Shown: in pieces, positions 26,137 to 34,699 of the stretch
Position numbering within the stretch: position 1 is the stretch's first letter
How the letters are laid out: the number at the start of each line of letters is the position of its first letter
DNA from: Mycolicibacterium baixiangningiae
GTDB lineage: Bacteria > Actinomycetota > Actinomycetes > Mycobacteriales > Mycobacteriaceae
DNA: 64,000 bases
Reading direction: 5' to 3'
Assembly (NCBI RefSeq): GCF_016313185.1
Contig: NZ_CP066218.1
Coordinates: 1,798,001-1,862,000 of the forward strand
Program-made: the position numbers and the translations under genes
Notes under the pieces: model-generated
What the model saw: the letters and a program-made list of their open reading frames with translations, nothing else
Databases searched by the model: none
What the model was told of the DNA's origin: nothing

Positions 26137-27066
26137 ATGACAGCCGCTCAGGTAACCGCACCCGAGCCGGGCCAGTACGAGCTGAGCCATCTGCGCCTGC
26201 TCGAGGCCGAGGCGATCCACATCATCCGCGAGGTCGCCGCCGAGTTCGAGCGGCCGGTGCTGCTGTTCTCCGGCGGCAAGGACTCGATCGTCATGCTGCA
26301 CCTGGCGATCAAGGCCTTCGCGCCGGCACGCCTGCCGTTCCCGGTGATGCACGTCGACACCGGCCACAACTTCGACGAGGTCACCGAGACCCGCGACCGC
26401 CTGGTCGGCGAGAACGGTGTGCGCCTGGTCGTCGCCTCGGTGCAGGAGGACATCGACGCCGGCCGGGTCGTCGACAACGGGCCGTCGCGCAACCCCCTGC
26501 AGACCGTCACACTGCTGCGCGCGATCCGCGAGAACAAGTTCGACGCGGCCTTCGGCGGCGCGCGCCGCGACGAGGAGAAGGCCCGCGCCAAGGAGCGGGT
26601 GTTCAGCTTCCGCGATGAGTTCGGCCAGTGGGATCCGAAGGCGCAGCGCCCCGAGCTGTGGAACATCTACAACGGCCGCCACCGCAAGGGTGAGCACATT
26701 CGGGTGTTCCCGCTGTCGAACTGGACCGAATACGACATCTGGGCCTACATCGGCGCCGAGGGCATCACATTGCCCGCGATCTACTACGCGCACACCCGCC
26801 CGGTGTTCAAGCGTGACGGGATGCTGCTCGCCGTCCATCCGTACATGGCGCCCCGCGACGACGAACCCGTCTTCGAGACCAGCGTGCGATTCCGCACGGT
26901 CGGCGACGTCACGTGCACCGGCTGCGTCGAATCGACCGCGTCCTCGGTGGAGGACATCATCGCCGAGACCGCGTTGTCCCGGCTGACCGAACGCGGCGCC
27001 ACCCGCGCCGACGACCGCATCTCCGAGGCCGGGATGGAAGACCGCAAGCGAGAAGGCTACTTCTGA
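26137..27066 (+). CDS. cysD: Sulfate adenylyltransferase small subunit CysD
   Basis: A 309-residue ATP pyrophosphatase-fold enzyme, the catalytic subunit of ATP sulfurylase, which activates sulfate with ATP to adenosine 5'-phosphosulfate in the cytoplasm. The PP-loop SGGKDS is at 45-50, and EGITLPAIYYAH and TCTGCVESTASSVEDII are family blocks; the protein ends in the usual RKREGYF. ATG 26137 is preceded by ACGAGGAA. Forms a complex with the GTPase CysN, whose gene follows after 31 bp. Same gene order as Rv1285-Rv1286. Confidence 0.96.
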   Translation: MTAAQVTAPEPGQYELSHLRLLEAEAIHIIREVAAEFERPVLLFSGGKDSIVMLHLAIKAFAPARLPFPVMHVDTGHNFDEVTETRDRLVGENGVRLVVASVQEDIDAGRVVDNGPSRNPLQTVTLLRAIRENKFDAAFGGARRDEEKARAKERVFSFRDEFGQWDPKAQRPELWNIYNGRHRKGEHIRVFPLSNWTEYDIWAYIGAEGITLPAIYYAHTRPVFKRDGMLLAVHPYMAPRDDEPVFETSVRFRTVGDVTCTGCVESTASSVEDIIAETALSRLTERGATRADDRISEAGMEDRKREGYF

Positions 27067-27097
27067 TGGGGCGAGCGAAGCGACGGGGGATTGGACG

Positions 27098-28954
27098 ATG
27101 AGCACGATGACGCTCCTGAGGATCGCCACCGCGGGATCCGTGGACGACGGCAAGTCGACGCTGATCGGCCGCCTGCTCTACGACTCCAAGGCCGTCATGG
27201 AGGACCAGCTCGAGGCCGTCGAACGCACCTCCAAGGAACGCGGCAACGACTACACCGACCTCGCCCTGGTCACCGACGGTCTGCGTTCGGAGCGTGAGCA
27301 GGGCATCACGATCGACGTCGCCTACCGCTATTTCGCCACGGCCAAGCGGAAATTCATCATCGCCGACACGCCGGGTCACATCCAGTACACCCGCAACATG
27401 GTCACCGGCACGTCGACCGCGCAGCTGGCGATCGTGCTCGTCGACGCGCGCCACGGGCTGCTCGAACAATCCCGCCGGCATGCGTTCCTGGCCTCGCTGC
27501 TCGGCGTGCAGCACATCGTGCTCGCCGTCAACAAGATGGACCTGATCGACTGGGATCAGGAGAAGTTCAACGACATCCGCGACGAGTTCCACGCGTTCGC
27601 CGCACGCCTCGACATCCACGACGTCACCACGATCCCGATGTCGGCGCTGCTGGGCGACAACGTCGTGACGAAGTCGGACAAGGCCCCGTGGTACGAGGGA
27701 CCCGCGCTGCTGAGCCACCTCGAAGAGGTCTACATCGCGGGCGACCGCAATCTGACCGACGTCCGTTTCCCCGTGCAGTACGTGATCCGCCCGCAGACCC
27801 GCGACCACGCCGACCACCGCAGCTATGCCGGCACCGTGGCCAGCGGTGTGATGCGCGTGGGCGACGAGATCGTCGTGCTGCCCAGCGGAAAGTCCAGCAG
27901 CATCACCGCGATCGACTCGCCGACCGGCCCGGTCGTCGAGGCGTTCCCGCCGATGGCGGTGTCAGTCAGCCTCGCCGACGACATCGACGTCTCCCGCGGC
28001 GACGTGATCGCCCGCGTCAACAACCAGCCGCACGTGTCGAACGAGTTCGACGCCACGATCTGCTGGATGGCCGACACTGAAGCGCTCGAACCCGGCCGCG
28101 AATACCTGATCAAGAACACCACGCGGGTCACCCGCGCGCGCGTCGCGGCACTGGACTACCGCCTCGACGTCAATACGCTGCACCGCGACAAGTCGGCCAC
28201 CGCGCTCAAGCTCAACGAACTCGGCCGCGTCACGCTGCGCACCCAGCAGCCACTGCTGCTCGACGAGTACTCCCGCAACGCCGCGACGGGGTCCTTCATC
28301 CTGATCGACCCCGACACCAACGGCACCGTCGCCGCGGGCATGGTCCGCGACACCACGCCGGTGGCCTCGCGCTCGGCCACCCCGAACACCGTCCGGCACC
28401 AGTCGCTGGTCAGTGCGGAGGACCGGCTCTCGAAGGGCCGCACCGTGTGGTTCACCGGCCTTTCGGGTTCGGGGAAGTCCTCGGTGGCGATGCAGGTGGA
28501 GCAGAAGCTACTCGAACGCGGTTGTCCGGCGTACGTTCTCGACGGCGACAACCTGCGCCACGGCCTCAACGCCGACCTCGGCTTCTCGATGGCCGACCGG
28601 GCCGAGAACCTGCGGCGGCTCGCCCACATCGCGACGCTGATGGCCGATTCGGGCCTGACGGTGCTGGTTCCGGCGATCAGCCCGCTGATCGAGCACCGGG
28701 AGCTGGCCCGCGCGGTCCACGTCGACCAGGGTTACGACTTCTTCGAGGTGTTCTGCGATACGCCGCTGTCCGACTGTGAGAGGCGCGATCCGAAGGGGCT
28801 GTACGCGAAGGCGCGCGCCGGGGAGATCACCCACTTCACCGGCATCGACAGCCCCTATCAGCGGCCGAAGAACCCGGACCTGCGGTTGACCCCGGACCGC
28901 GGCGTCGACGAACTGGCCCAACAGGTCGTCGACATGCTGGACGCCGGCCGGTGA
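27098..28954 (+). CDS. cysN: Bifunctional sulfate adenylyltransferase GTPase / APS kinase CysNC
   Basis: A 618-residue fusion. Residues 1-430 are an EF-Tu-like GTPase with G1 GSVDDGKS (13-20), G3 DTPGH and G4 NKMD, which drives sulfate activation by CysD. From about 445 the APS kinase domain follows, with its own P-loop GLSGSGKS (454-461) and DGDNLRHGLNADLGFS, converting APS to PAPS. The usual glycine, serine and arginine residues of the kinase are present, so both activities should be intact. Ends in a GTGA overlap with cysQ, linking PAPS synthesis to removal of its by-product. Confidence 0.96.
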   Translation: MSTMTLLRIATAGSVDDGKSTLIGRLLYDSKAVMEDQLEAVERTSKERGNDYTDLALVTDGLRSEREQGITIDVAYRYFATAKRKFIIADTPGHIQYTRNMVTGTSTAQLAIVLVDARHGLLEQSRRHAFLASLLGVQHIVLAVNKMDLIDWDQEKFNDIRDEFHAFAARLDIHDVTTIPMSALLGDNVVTKSDKAPWYEGPALLSHLEEVYIAGDRNLTDVRFPVQYVIRPQTRDHADHRSYAGTVASGVMRVGDEIVVLPSGKSSSITAIDSPTGPVVEAFPPMAVSVSLADDIDVSRGDVIARVNNQPHVSNEFDATICWMADTEALEPGREYLIKNTTRVTRARVAALDYRLDVNTLHRDKSATALKLNELGRVTLRTQQPLLLDEYSRNAATGSFILIDPDTNGTVAAGMVRDTTPVASRSATPNTVRHQSLVSAEDRLSKGRTVWFTGLSGSGKSSVAMQVEQKLLERGCPAYVLDGDNLRHGLNADLGFSMADRAENLRRLAHIATLMADSGLTVLVPAISPLIEHRELARAVHVDQGYDFFEVFCDTPLSDCERRDPKGLYAKARAGEITHFTGIDSPYQRPKNPDLRLTPDRGVDELAQQVVDMLDAGR

Positions 28955-29688
28955 ACGACCACGAACTGGCTGCGCGGCTGGCCACCCGGGCGGGTGACCT
29001 GCTGCTCGACGTGCGCGCGGAATTCGCCGACGCCTCGGTCCACGAACGGAAAGCCGCCGGGGACAAGCGGTCTCACGATTTCCTGATGGCCGAGCTCGCC
29101 GAGCAGCGACCCGGTGACGCGGTCCTCTCGGAGGAAGGTCCTGAAGAAGAAGCCGATCCGGTGCGGCTGCGTTCGCAGCGCGTGTGGATCGTCGACCCGC
29201 TCGACGGCACCCGGGAGTTCTCCGAACTCGGCCGTGACGACTGGGCTGTCCACGTGGCTCTCTGGGAATCCGGCGAGCTGGTGGCCGGTGCCGTCGCGCT
29301 GCCCGCGCAGAACACCACGCTGGCCACACCCGATGTCGCCACCCCGAGGGCGTTCGACGGGCCCCCGCGCATCGTGGTGTCGCGTACCCGGCCGCCGGCC
29401 ATCGCGCTGGCGGTCCGCGACGCCCTCGGTGGAACGCTGGTCGAAATGGGTTCGGCCGGAGCGAAAGTCGCGTCGATCATGCAGGGTCTGTCGGATGTCT
29501 ACGTGCACGCCGGTGGACAGTACGAGTGGGATTCGGCCGCGCCGGTCGCCGTCGCCCGCGCCGCCGGACTGCACACCTCGCGGATCGACGGCTCACCGCT
29601 GATCTACAACAGAGAAGACCCCAAGCTGCCCGACCTGGTGGTGTGCCGGCCGGAACTGGCGGAGGCGGTGCTGGCCGTCACGCGCTGA
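28951..29688 (+). CDS. cysQ: 3'(2'),5'-bisphosphate nucleotidase CysQ
   Basis: A 245-residue magnesium-dependent phosphatase of the inositol monophosphatase fold. Metal ligands appear in LSEEGPEEE and in the signature WIVDPLDGTREF; the third site is YEWDSAAPVAVA. It hydrolyses 3'-phosphoadenosine 5'-phosphate (and perhaps PAPS), preventing its build-up when sulfate is assimilated or sulfotransferases act. The GTG start at 28951 overlaps the cysN stop. In M. tuberculosis cysQ (Rv2131c) is, as I recall, elsewhere on the chromosome, so its placement in the cysDN operon here is a local difference. Inositol phosphatase side activity is possible. Confidence 0.9.
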   Translation: MNDHELAARLATRAGDLLLDVRAEFADASVHERKAAGDKRSHDFLMAELAEQRPGDAVLSEEGPEEEADPVRLRSQRVWIVDPLDGTREFSELGRDDWAVHVALWESGELVAGAVALPAQNTTLATPDVATPRAFDGPPRIVVSRTRPPAIALAVRDALGGTLVEMGSAGAKVASIMQGLSDVYVHAGGQYEWDSAAPVAVARAAGLHTSRIDGSPLIYNREDPKLPDLVVCRPELAEAVLAVTR

Positions 29689-29689
29689 G

Positions 29690-29695
29690 TAGGCT
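29690..29695 (+). promoter_or_regulatory. Leaderless -10 box of the cysteine hydrolase gene
   Basis: TAGGCT directly follows the cysQ stop and lies 7 nt before GTG 29703. Confidence 0.5.
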
Positions 29696-29702
29696 CGGTG
29701 TC

Positions 29703-30302
29703 GTGGTGAATCCAACCCTGCGCGTGCTGGCCGACCTGCCTCAGCAGCCCGTCAACCTGTCCCAGTCGACCCTGGTGCTCATCGACTGCCAGAACACCTA
29801 CACCCGCGGTGTGATGGAACTCGAAGGTGTCGAGGCCGCGCTGGAGGACGCCGCGGCGCTGCTCGACCGGGCGCGCACGGCCGGCATCCCGGTCATCCAC
29901 ATCCAGCACTCGGACGGGCCGGATTCGCTCTACGACATCGAGGGCGAGAGCGGGGCGATCGTGCCGATCGTCGCACCGCGGGAGGGTGAGCCCGTCATCG
30001 TCAAGCAGTTCCCGAACTCGTTCGTGCAGACCGAGCTCGACGAACGCCTCAAAGCGGTCGGCGCGTCGAATCTGGTGCTGGTCGGCTTCATGACACACAT
30101 GTGCGTGAACTCCACGGCGCGGGGTGCGTTCAACCTCGGCTATGCGCCGACGGTCGTCGCATCGGCGACCGCAACCCGCGCGCTGCCGGGCCTCGGTAGC
30201 GATGACACGGTGCCCGCCGCGGCCATGCAGGCGGCCAGCCTCGCCGGAATGGCGGACCTGTTCGCGGTGGTGGTGCCCAGCTCGCAGGACATCCCCGACT
30301 AG
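29703..30302 (+). CDS. Isochorismatase-family cysteine hydrolase
   Basis: A 199-residue cytoplasmic hydrolase of the isochorismatase/nicotinamidase superfamily. The catalytic triad is visible: Asp28 in LVLIDCQN, Lys101 in VIVKQFPNSF and Cys134 in THMCVN. Family members hydrolyse vinyl ethers, amides or ureas; the substrate here cannot be told. The start is set by a -10 box 7 nt before GTG 29703 (a second GTG follows directly at 29706), and an apparent longer frame upstream runs through cysQ in another phase. Lies between cysQ and the Rrf2 regulator, each with its own -10 box. Confidence 0.85.
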   Translation: MVNPTLRVLADLPQQPVNLSQSTLVLIDCQNTYTRGVMELEGVEAALEDAAALLDRARTAGIPVIHIQHSDGPDSLYDIEGESGAIVPIVAPREGEPVIVKQFPNSFVQTELDERLKAVGASNLVLVGFMTHMCVNSTARGAFNLGYAPTVVASATATRALPGLGSDDTVPAAAMQAASLAGMADLFAVVVPSSQDIPD

Positions 30303-30358
30303 ATCTGATTGCCGGACCTCATCGCGGCTCCTCCGTCGCCGCGTGATCGTCGCCCGAC

Positions 30359-30364
30359 TAGCCT
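30359..30364 (+). promoter_or_regulatory. Leaderless -10 box of the Rrf2-family gene
   Basis: TAGCCT ends 7 nt before ATG 30372, giving a transcript that starts at the initiation codon. Confidence 0.55.
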
Positions 30365-30371
30365 GGCCACC

Positions 30372-30860
30372 ATGCGGATGTCGGCCAAGGCGGAGTATGC
30401 CGTCCGGGCCATGGTGCAACTGGCCACGGCCGACGACGGTGTGCTGGTCAAAACCGACGACCTGGCGAAAGCGCAGGGCATCCCGGCGCAGTTCCTCGTC
30501 GACATCCTCTCCGAATTGCGCACCGACCGGCTGGTGCGCAGCCAGCGCGGCCGCGACGGCGGATACGAGCTCGCCCGGCCCGCCGCCGACATCAGCATCG
30601 CCGACGTGTTGCGCTGTATCGACGGGCCGCTGGCCAGCGTGCGCGACATCGGACTGGGCGACCTGCCCTACTCAGGGCCGACCGCCGCGCTGACCGACGT
30701 GTGGCGGGCGTTGCGCGCCAGCATGCGCTCGGTGCTCGAGCAGACCAGCCTGGCCGACGTGGCGGCCGGCGCGCTGCCCGAACATGTGGCGTCCATGGCC
30801 GATGACTACCTCGACCAGGAGCACAAGCGCGGGCACCGCAACCGCGTGGAGTCGAATTGA
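30372..30860 (+). CDS. Rrf2-family transcriptional regulator (Rv1287-like)
   Basis: A 162-residue winged-helix regulator. The Rrf2 pattern is clear: [15 protein letters not shown] at the start, a helix-turn-helix around [19 protein letters not shown], and the wing [15 protein letters not shown]. The three-cysteine iron-sulfur site of IscR/NsrR is missing; only Cys82 is present in the whole protein, so it should sense something other than an Fe-S cluster, in the manner of CymR. Position beside cysD-cysNC-cysQ, as Rv1287 beside cysDN, suggests a sulfur-metabolism repressor. The stop overlaps the start of the exporter gene. ATG 30372 fits the leaderless promoter; a second ATG is two codons later. 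Confidence 0.88.
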   Translation: MRMSAKAEYAVRAMVQLATADDGVLVKTDDLAKAQGIPAQFLVDILSELRTDRLVRSQRGRDGGYELARPAADISIADVLRCIDGPLASVRDIGLGDLPYSGPTAALTDVWRALRASMRSVLEQTSLADVAAGALPEHVASMADDYLDQEHKRGHRNRVESN

Positions 30861-32425
30861 AATCCGAGCGGCCAGACGGAACGGCTCGCCGCCGACGCGC
30901 CTTGAACCTCGCCGTGCCGGGGCGGCGCGACCCGGCGTCGGGCGCCGGGCAGCGCAGGCCGGTGTCGGGTCAGATGAGCGACCGGCACACCCGCAAGGTC
31001 CTCGACCTCACCGCCCGCCTGGCCGAGGTGATGCTGTCGTCCGGGTCGGGCACCGCGGACGTCGTCGCGACCGCCCAGGACGTGGCGCAGGCATACCAGC
31101 TCACCGATTGCGTCGTCGACGTCTTCGTCACCACCATCTTCGTGTCGGCGCTCCCGGCCGCCGACAGCCCACCGGTCACGATCGTGCGGGCCGTGCATGC
31201 GCGCTCGACCGACTACTCGCGCCTCGCCGAACTCGATCTGCTGGTGCGGCGGATCACCTCCGGCGGTGTCTCGGTCGACGAAGCCCACGAAGCGATGGAT
31301 GTGTTGACCGAGCAGCCCCATCCTTACCCCCGCTGGGTCGCGACGGCGGGGTGGGCCGGCTTCGCCTTCGGTATCGCGATGCTGCTCGGCGGAAGCTGGC
31401 AGACCTGGATCCTGGCCGCCGTGTCGTCGGCGTTGATCGATCGCGTCGGCCGGGTGCTCAACCGGATCGGCACCCCGTTCTTCTTCCAGCAGGCGGCGGG
31501 TGCCTTCATCGCGACGATGATCGCCGTCGGGGCCTACCTGTTCGCCGGCCAGGAGCCGACGGCGCTGGTCGCGACCGGGATCGTGATGCTGCTGGCGGGG
31601 CTGACGTTCGTCGGATCTGTGCAGGATGCGCTGACCGGCTACATGGTCACCGCGGTGGCGCGACTCGGCGATGTCCTGTTCCTCACCGCGGGCATCGTCG
31701 TCGGCATCCTCGCCGCGCTGCAGGTCGCGGCCTTGGCGGGCGTCCACATCGCACTGCACGTCGACGCCACGGAGTCGTTCGTGATGCCGACGCAACCGGT
31801 GTCGGCCCTGCTTGCGGTGTCGGGCGCCGCACTGGCCGGGGCATGTCTGACGATCGCCAGCTACGCGCGTCTGCGCTCGGTGGTCACCGCGGGTGGCGCG
31901 GCGGCGCTTGCCGAACTGGTGCTGATCGGCCTGGGCTCGGCGGGGTTCGGTGGGGTGGTCGCCACCGGTAGCGCGGCGGTCGGTGTCGGTCTGGTCGCCA
32001 CCCTCATCTCGATTCGCCGGCAGGCGCCGGCGCTGGTGACCGCGACCGCAGGGATCACACCGATGCTGCCGGGGCTGGCCGTCTTCCGCGCGGTGTTCTA
32101 CTTCGCCGTCGACGGTGACATCGCGGCCGGATTGGCCCAAGCGCTGGCCGCGGCGGCCACCGCGCTCGCGATCGGCGCCGGCGTGGTGATGGGTGAACTA
32201 CTCGGCTCCCCGCTGCGCTACCGCGCCGGGCGCATCGGCGATTTCCTGCGTGTCGAAGGCCCGCCCGGACTGCGCCGGGCGATCGGCAACGTGGTGGCGC
32301 TGCGGCCGTCCGGCAAACAGCAACAGCCGCACACCCCGCACCGGCGGTCGTGGAGTGTTGCGCTCGAACCGGAGTCCCGCGATTCGGCCGACGGTGACGG
32401 CGGCGAACCGCAGGGCCCCAGCTAG
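30857..32425 (+). CDS. ThrE-family threonine/serine exporter-like membrane protein
   Basis: A protein of up to 522 residues with the two-part ThrE layout: a hydrophilic N-terminal domain (about 40-165, with [15 protein letters not shown] and [10 protein letters not shown]) and about ten hydrophobic segments from 165 to 460, then a polar tail. ThrE of Corynebacterium exports threonine and serine. If translation starts at TTG 30857 it overlaps the regulator stop (TTGA) with GGAG 5 nt upstream; an ATG at 30974 ([12 protein letters not shown]) would remove a basic 39-residue extension and may be the true start. Its coupling to a sulfur-locus regulator raises the chance that it exports a sulfur-related amino acid such as cysteine, which is inference. 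Confidence 0.83.
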   Translation: MKSERPDGTARRRRALNLAVPGRRDPASGAGQRRPVSGQMSDRHTRKVLDLTARLAEVMLSSGSGTADVVATAQDVAQAYQLTDCVVDVFVTTIFVSALPAADSPPVTIVRAVHARSTDYSRLAELDLLVRRITSGGVSVDEAHEAMDVLTEQPHPYPRWVATAGWAGFAFGIAMLLGGSWQTWILAAVSSALIDRVGRVLNRIGTPFFFQQAAGAFIATMIAVGAYLFAGQEPTALVATGIVMLLAGLTFVGSVQDALTGYMVTAVARLGDVLFLTAGIVVGILAALQVAALAGVHIALHVDATESFVMPTQPVSALLAVSGAALAGACLTIASYARLRSVVTAGGAAALAELVLIGLGSAGFGGVVATGSAAVGVGLVATLISIRRQAPALVTATAGITPMLPGLAVFRAVFYFAVDGDIAAGLAQALAAAATALAIGAGVVMGELLGSPLRYRAGRIGDFLRVEGPPGLRRAIGNVVALRPSGKQQQPHTPHRRSWSVALEPESRDSADGDGGEPQGPS

Positions 32426-32663
32426 TTCCCGAAGCCGACGGCGCTGCGGATCAGCGGCAGGGTGGCCATGGTGGCGAACCCGGTTCGGCCGCGATCTCCT
32501 GATCCTGTTGTGCGGGAATGGCTTCCACATCCGTGTGGTTCTTCGTCTCGGAGTAGACCTTGACGCCGACGAGCTCCAGGTCGGGGCGGTGGTCGAGGAT
32601 CGTCGCGAGGATCTCAGTCCCGACGGCGCCGGTGCCCCACTGGACAACGCGCAGCCGCGTCAA
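32422..32663 (-). pseudogene. Remnant of a dihydrodipicolinate reductase-like NAD(P)-binding protein
   Basis: The first ~47 codons read as a normal N-terminal Rossmann half (RVVQWGTGAVGTEILATIL, DLELVGVKVYS) of the DapB-N-like family, then the frame ends after 70 codons. In another frame the last ~20 codons before 32422 read [20 protein letters not shown] and a stop, which looks like the natural C-terminus of an oxidoreductase. A full gene would need about 300 more codons, so the middle is deleted and the ends are out of frame. Its start overlaps the stop of the VOC gene (ATGA), the trace of a former operon. The end overlaps the thrE-like gene by 4 bp. Confidence 0.65.
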
Positions 32664-33049
32664 GCGCCCGCACCGTACGGGCGGGTGATGATCTCGAGCC
32701 GGTGTCCGGACGGGTCCGGGAAGTAGACGCCACGGCCGCCGTCGTGGTGGTTGATCTCGCCGTCTTGGTGGCCGTGCGGATCCGCCCAGTGGCTCAGGCC
32801 GCGCTCGCGAATACGGGCGTAGATGGCGTCGAACTCGTCCTCGGACACCAGGAATGCGTAGTGCTGGGCCTGGACCGTCACGTCCGGCCCCGACTGCATG
32901 AAGTCCAGGCTGACGCCGTGGTTGAGTTCCACGGCGAGGAACGGGCCGAATTGGCGGGCGGCGGGCAGACCGAACAGCTCGGTGAAGAAATCGGCCGACT
33001 GTTGTCGGTCGCTCGCGGCGACGATCGTGTGGTTGAACGTGATGGCCAT
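32660..33049 (-). CDS. VOC-superfamily (glyoxalase/dioxygenase-like) protein
   Basis: A 129-residue single-domain protein with the beta-alpha-beta-beta-beta repeat of the vicinal oxygen chelate superfamily: FNHTIVAASDRQQSADFF at the start, LDFMQSG in the middle and GVYFPDPSGHRLEIITRPYG at the end. His and Glu in these blocks are the usual metal ligands. Members include glyoxalase I, extradiol dioxygenases and antibiotic-binding proteins; nothing here decides among them. ATG 33049 has GAGGTGG just upstream. Followed in overlap by the oxidoreductase remnant, so it has lost its operon partner. Confidence 0.85.
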   Translation of the reverse strand: MAITFNHTIVAASDRQQSADFFTELFGLPAARQFGPFLAVELNHGVSLDFMQSGPDVTVQAQHYAFLVSEDEFDAIYARIRERGLSHWADPHGHQDGEINHHDGGRGVYFPDPSGHRLEIITRPYGAGA

Positions 33050-33122
33050 GGCCACCTCAGTCAAGCAGGCCGCCTTCGACGGCGGCAAGGATCAACCATG
33101 CCGCCGACATCAGAGTTCCGGA

Positions 33123-34613
33123 TCAGAACGGCGGCGGTTCTTCGTTGGCGTCGGGAGTCGGGGCGGGCTGGAAGTACGGATGGACCCGTCGGCGGCGGGC
33201 TTCGCGCGCGTCGCGGTTGTGCGCGCGTTCGGCGGCGATGGCGGCGGCCCGGTTCTGGTCGCGGGTCCGCCGGCGCTGAGGAACGCGGGCCAGCCGGTTG
33301 CCTTGGGATGCGTTCATGCCCGCGCGGCGCACCGCAGGCGCGGTGGGCGCGCACAGCACGGGAAACAGCAGCGCCGAACCCGGGCTGGTGACGTAGGTCG
33401 GCCCGGCCGGGCTGGTCCAGATTACGGTGCCGTCGGGTAGCTGTTGGTCGCGCCAGCCACCAAAAGTCTTGAGCAAGTGATGAAGACGGCACAGGGACTT
33501 CAGGTTGGACGCCTGCGTCGGCCCTCCGGCGGCGAACGGAATCGTATGGTCGAGGTCGGTGCGGTCCGCGGGGCGATCGCAGCCGGGAAACCGGCACGTC
33601 AGGTCCCGGCAGCGGACGAACTCGGCCAGCGCGGTGCTGGGCGTGTAGCCCCGCTCAGGTCCGGAATCGCCCGGATGGACGACCGGCCGGTGCTTGGCCG
33701 ATGGCGCCAACTCCGCGATCAGCTCGGGCGGCAACCACCCGTCGGCTCCGATCAGCGAGCCGTCGCCCGGGTCGCGGGTGTCGGTGACGAGATGAATGAC
33801 GACCGGGGCGGCGGTCAGCCCGCCGGCCGGGCAGTCGGGCGTACCGCACCGGCACGCCATCCGGTCGTCGCCGGCGGTAAGGGCGTCGATCGCGTCGGCG
33901 CGCCGCTGTTTCGCCGTGCGTGGGTCCGCATTGCAGACGGTCGCGGCCAGCGCATTGAGGCGTTGGTCGAGGGCGCGCGCGGTGGTGGTGAACACGGTGC
34001 CGCCGATGTCGGTCATCCCGTCGAGGCGATCGGTCATCCAGACTTCGCGCTTCTCGGCCGAGTTCTTGCGGCGGCGCACCGCATCGGGATCGAGTCTGGC
34101 GATGACCCGGTCGACATAGGCGGCCGTTTTGCCCCGCGTCATCGTCTTCAACCGCGATGCCGCGGCGGCCAACTGCCCGTCGATGCGCATCAGGATGTCC
34201 GGGTCGGTGATCAGCCCGGTCCGATAGACCAAGGTCTCGACCAGATCTTTATTGATGTCTCCGGCGGCGAATACGGCGGCCACCTGCGACAGCCGCTCGC
34301 GCAGCGCGCGGGCCAGCCGGACCTGATCGCAGGCGTACTCGTGGCTGATGTTCAACGCCGCGGCCACCTCGGCAGCTACCGCATCGGTGGTGTCGGCGGC
34401 CCAGCCCTCGGTTTCACTGCACTGCGACCGCCGCAGCGCGAACAGCGCGCCGACCAACTCCAGCCGGGCCGCGGCGTCGCGGTTCTCCCGCCGTGCCGCC
34501 GCCGCGATGCGCTCCACCAGGCCCGCGGATTCAGCCGTCTGGAGTGGGTTACGCCGCGCGAACGCATCCGCCAAACCGAGGTCTAGCTGCGGGGACGCTT
34601 CGTACTCGAACAT
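33123..34613 (-). CDS. DUF222/HNH endonuclease-like protein (REP13E12 family)
   Basis: A 496-residue protein of the large mycobacterial 13E12 family: an N-terminal DUF222 helical domain (about 40-340, with ACDQVRLARALRERL) and a C-terminal HNH nuclease-like domain CRFPGCDRP, DLDHTIPFAAGG, then NLKSLCRLHHLLK, with paired cysteines for zinc. ATG 34613 (MFEYEASP) is chosen because TATGAT lies 7 nt upstream, a leaderless start; an ATG four codons earlier (34625) would lie in that promoter. A LexA-box-like palindrome covers the start. The family is multicopy and often damage-inducible in M. tuberculosis, its function unsettled; DNA cleavage is inferred from the HNH motif. Confidence 0.88.
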   Translation of the reverse strand: MFEYEASPQLDLGLADAFARRNPLQTAESAGLVERIAAAARRENRDAAARLELVGALFALRRSQCSETEGWAADTTDAVAAEVAAALNISHEYACDQVRLARALRERLSQVAAVFAAGDINKDLVETLVYRTGLITDPDILMRIDGQLAAAASRLKTMTRGKTAAYVDRVIARLDPDAVRRRKNSAEKREVWMTDRLDGMTDIGGTVFTTTARALDQRLNALAATVCNADPRTAKQRRADAIDALTAGDDRMACRCGTPDCPAGGLTAAPVVIHLVTDTRDPGDGSLIGADGWLPPELIAELAPSAKHRPVVHPGDSGPERGYTPSTALAEFVRCRDLTCRFPGCDRPADRTDLDHTIPFAAGGPTQASNLKSLCRLHHLLKTFGGWRDQQLPDGTVIWTSPAGPTYVTSPGSALLFPVLCAPTAPAVRRAGMNASQGNRLARVPQRRRTRDQNRAAAIAAERAHNRDAREARRRRVHPYFQPAPTPDANEEPPPF

Positions 34614-34626
34614 GCTTTCGATCATA
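34606..34626 (-). promoter_or_regulatory. Leaderless promoter overlapped by a LexA (SOS) box
   Basis: On the minus strand TATGAT (34626-34621), 7 nt, then ATG 34613. The palindrome TCGAAAGCATGTTCGA (34621-34606) differs by one base from the mycobacterial SOS box TCGAAC-N4-GTTCGA. Bound LexA would cover the transcription and translation start. Confidence 0.7.
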
Positions 34627-34653
34627 GCGAGGGGGTGTGACACGCCAGAAGCG

Positions 34654-34685
34654 AAAAAGGGGCCACCCGGATTCCGGGTGGCCCC
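34654..34685 (-). terminator. Intrinsic terminator of the small secreted protein gene
   Basis: A perfect 12-bp stem, GGGGCCACCCGG with its complement around a 3-nt loop (34659-34685), followed on the minus strand by TTTTT. A classical Rho-independent terminator, 15 bp after the upstream gene ends. Confidence 0.85.
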
Positions 34686-34699
34686 ACGTGGGTCGGGCG

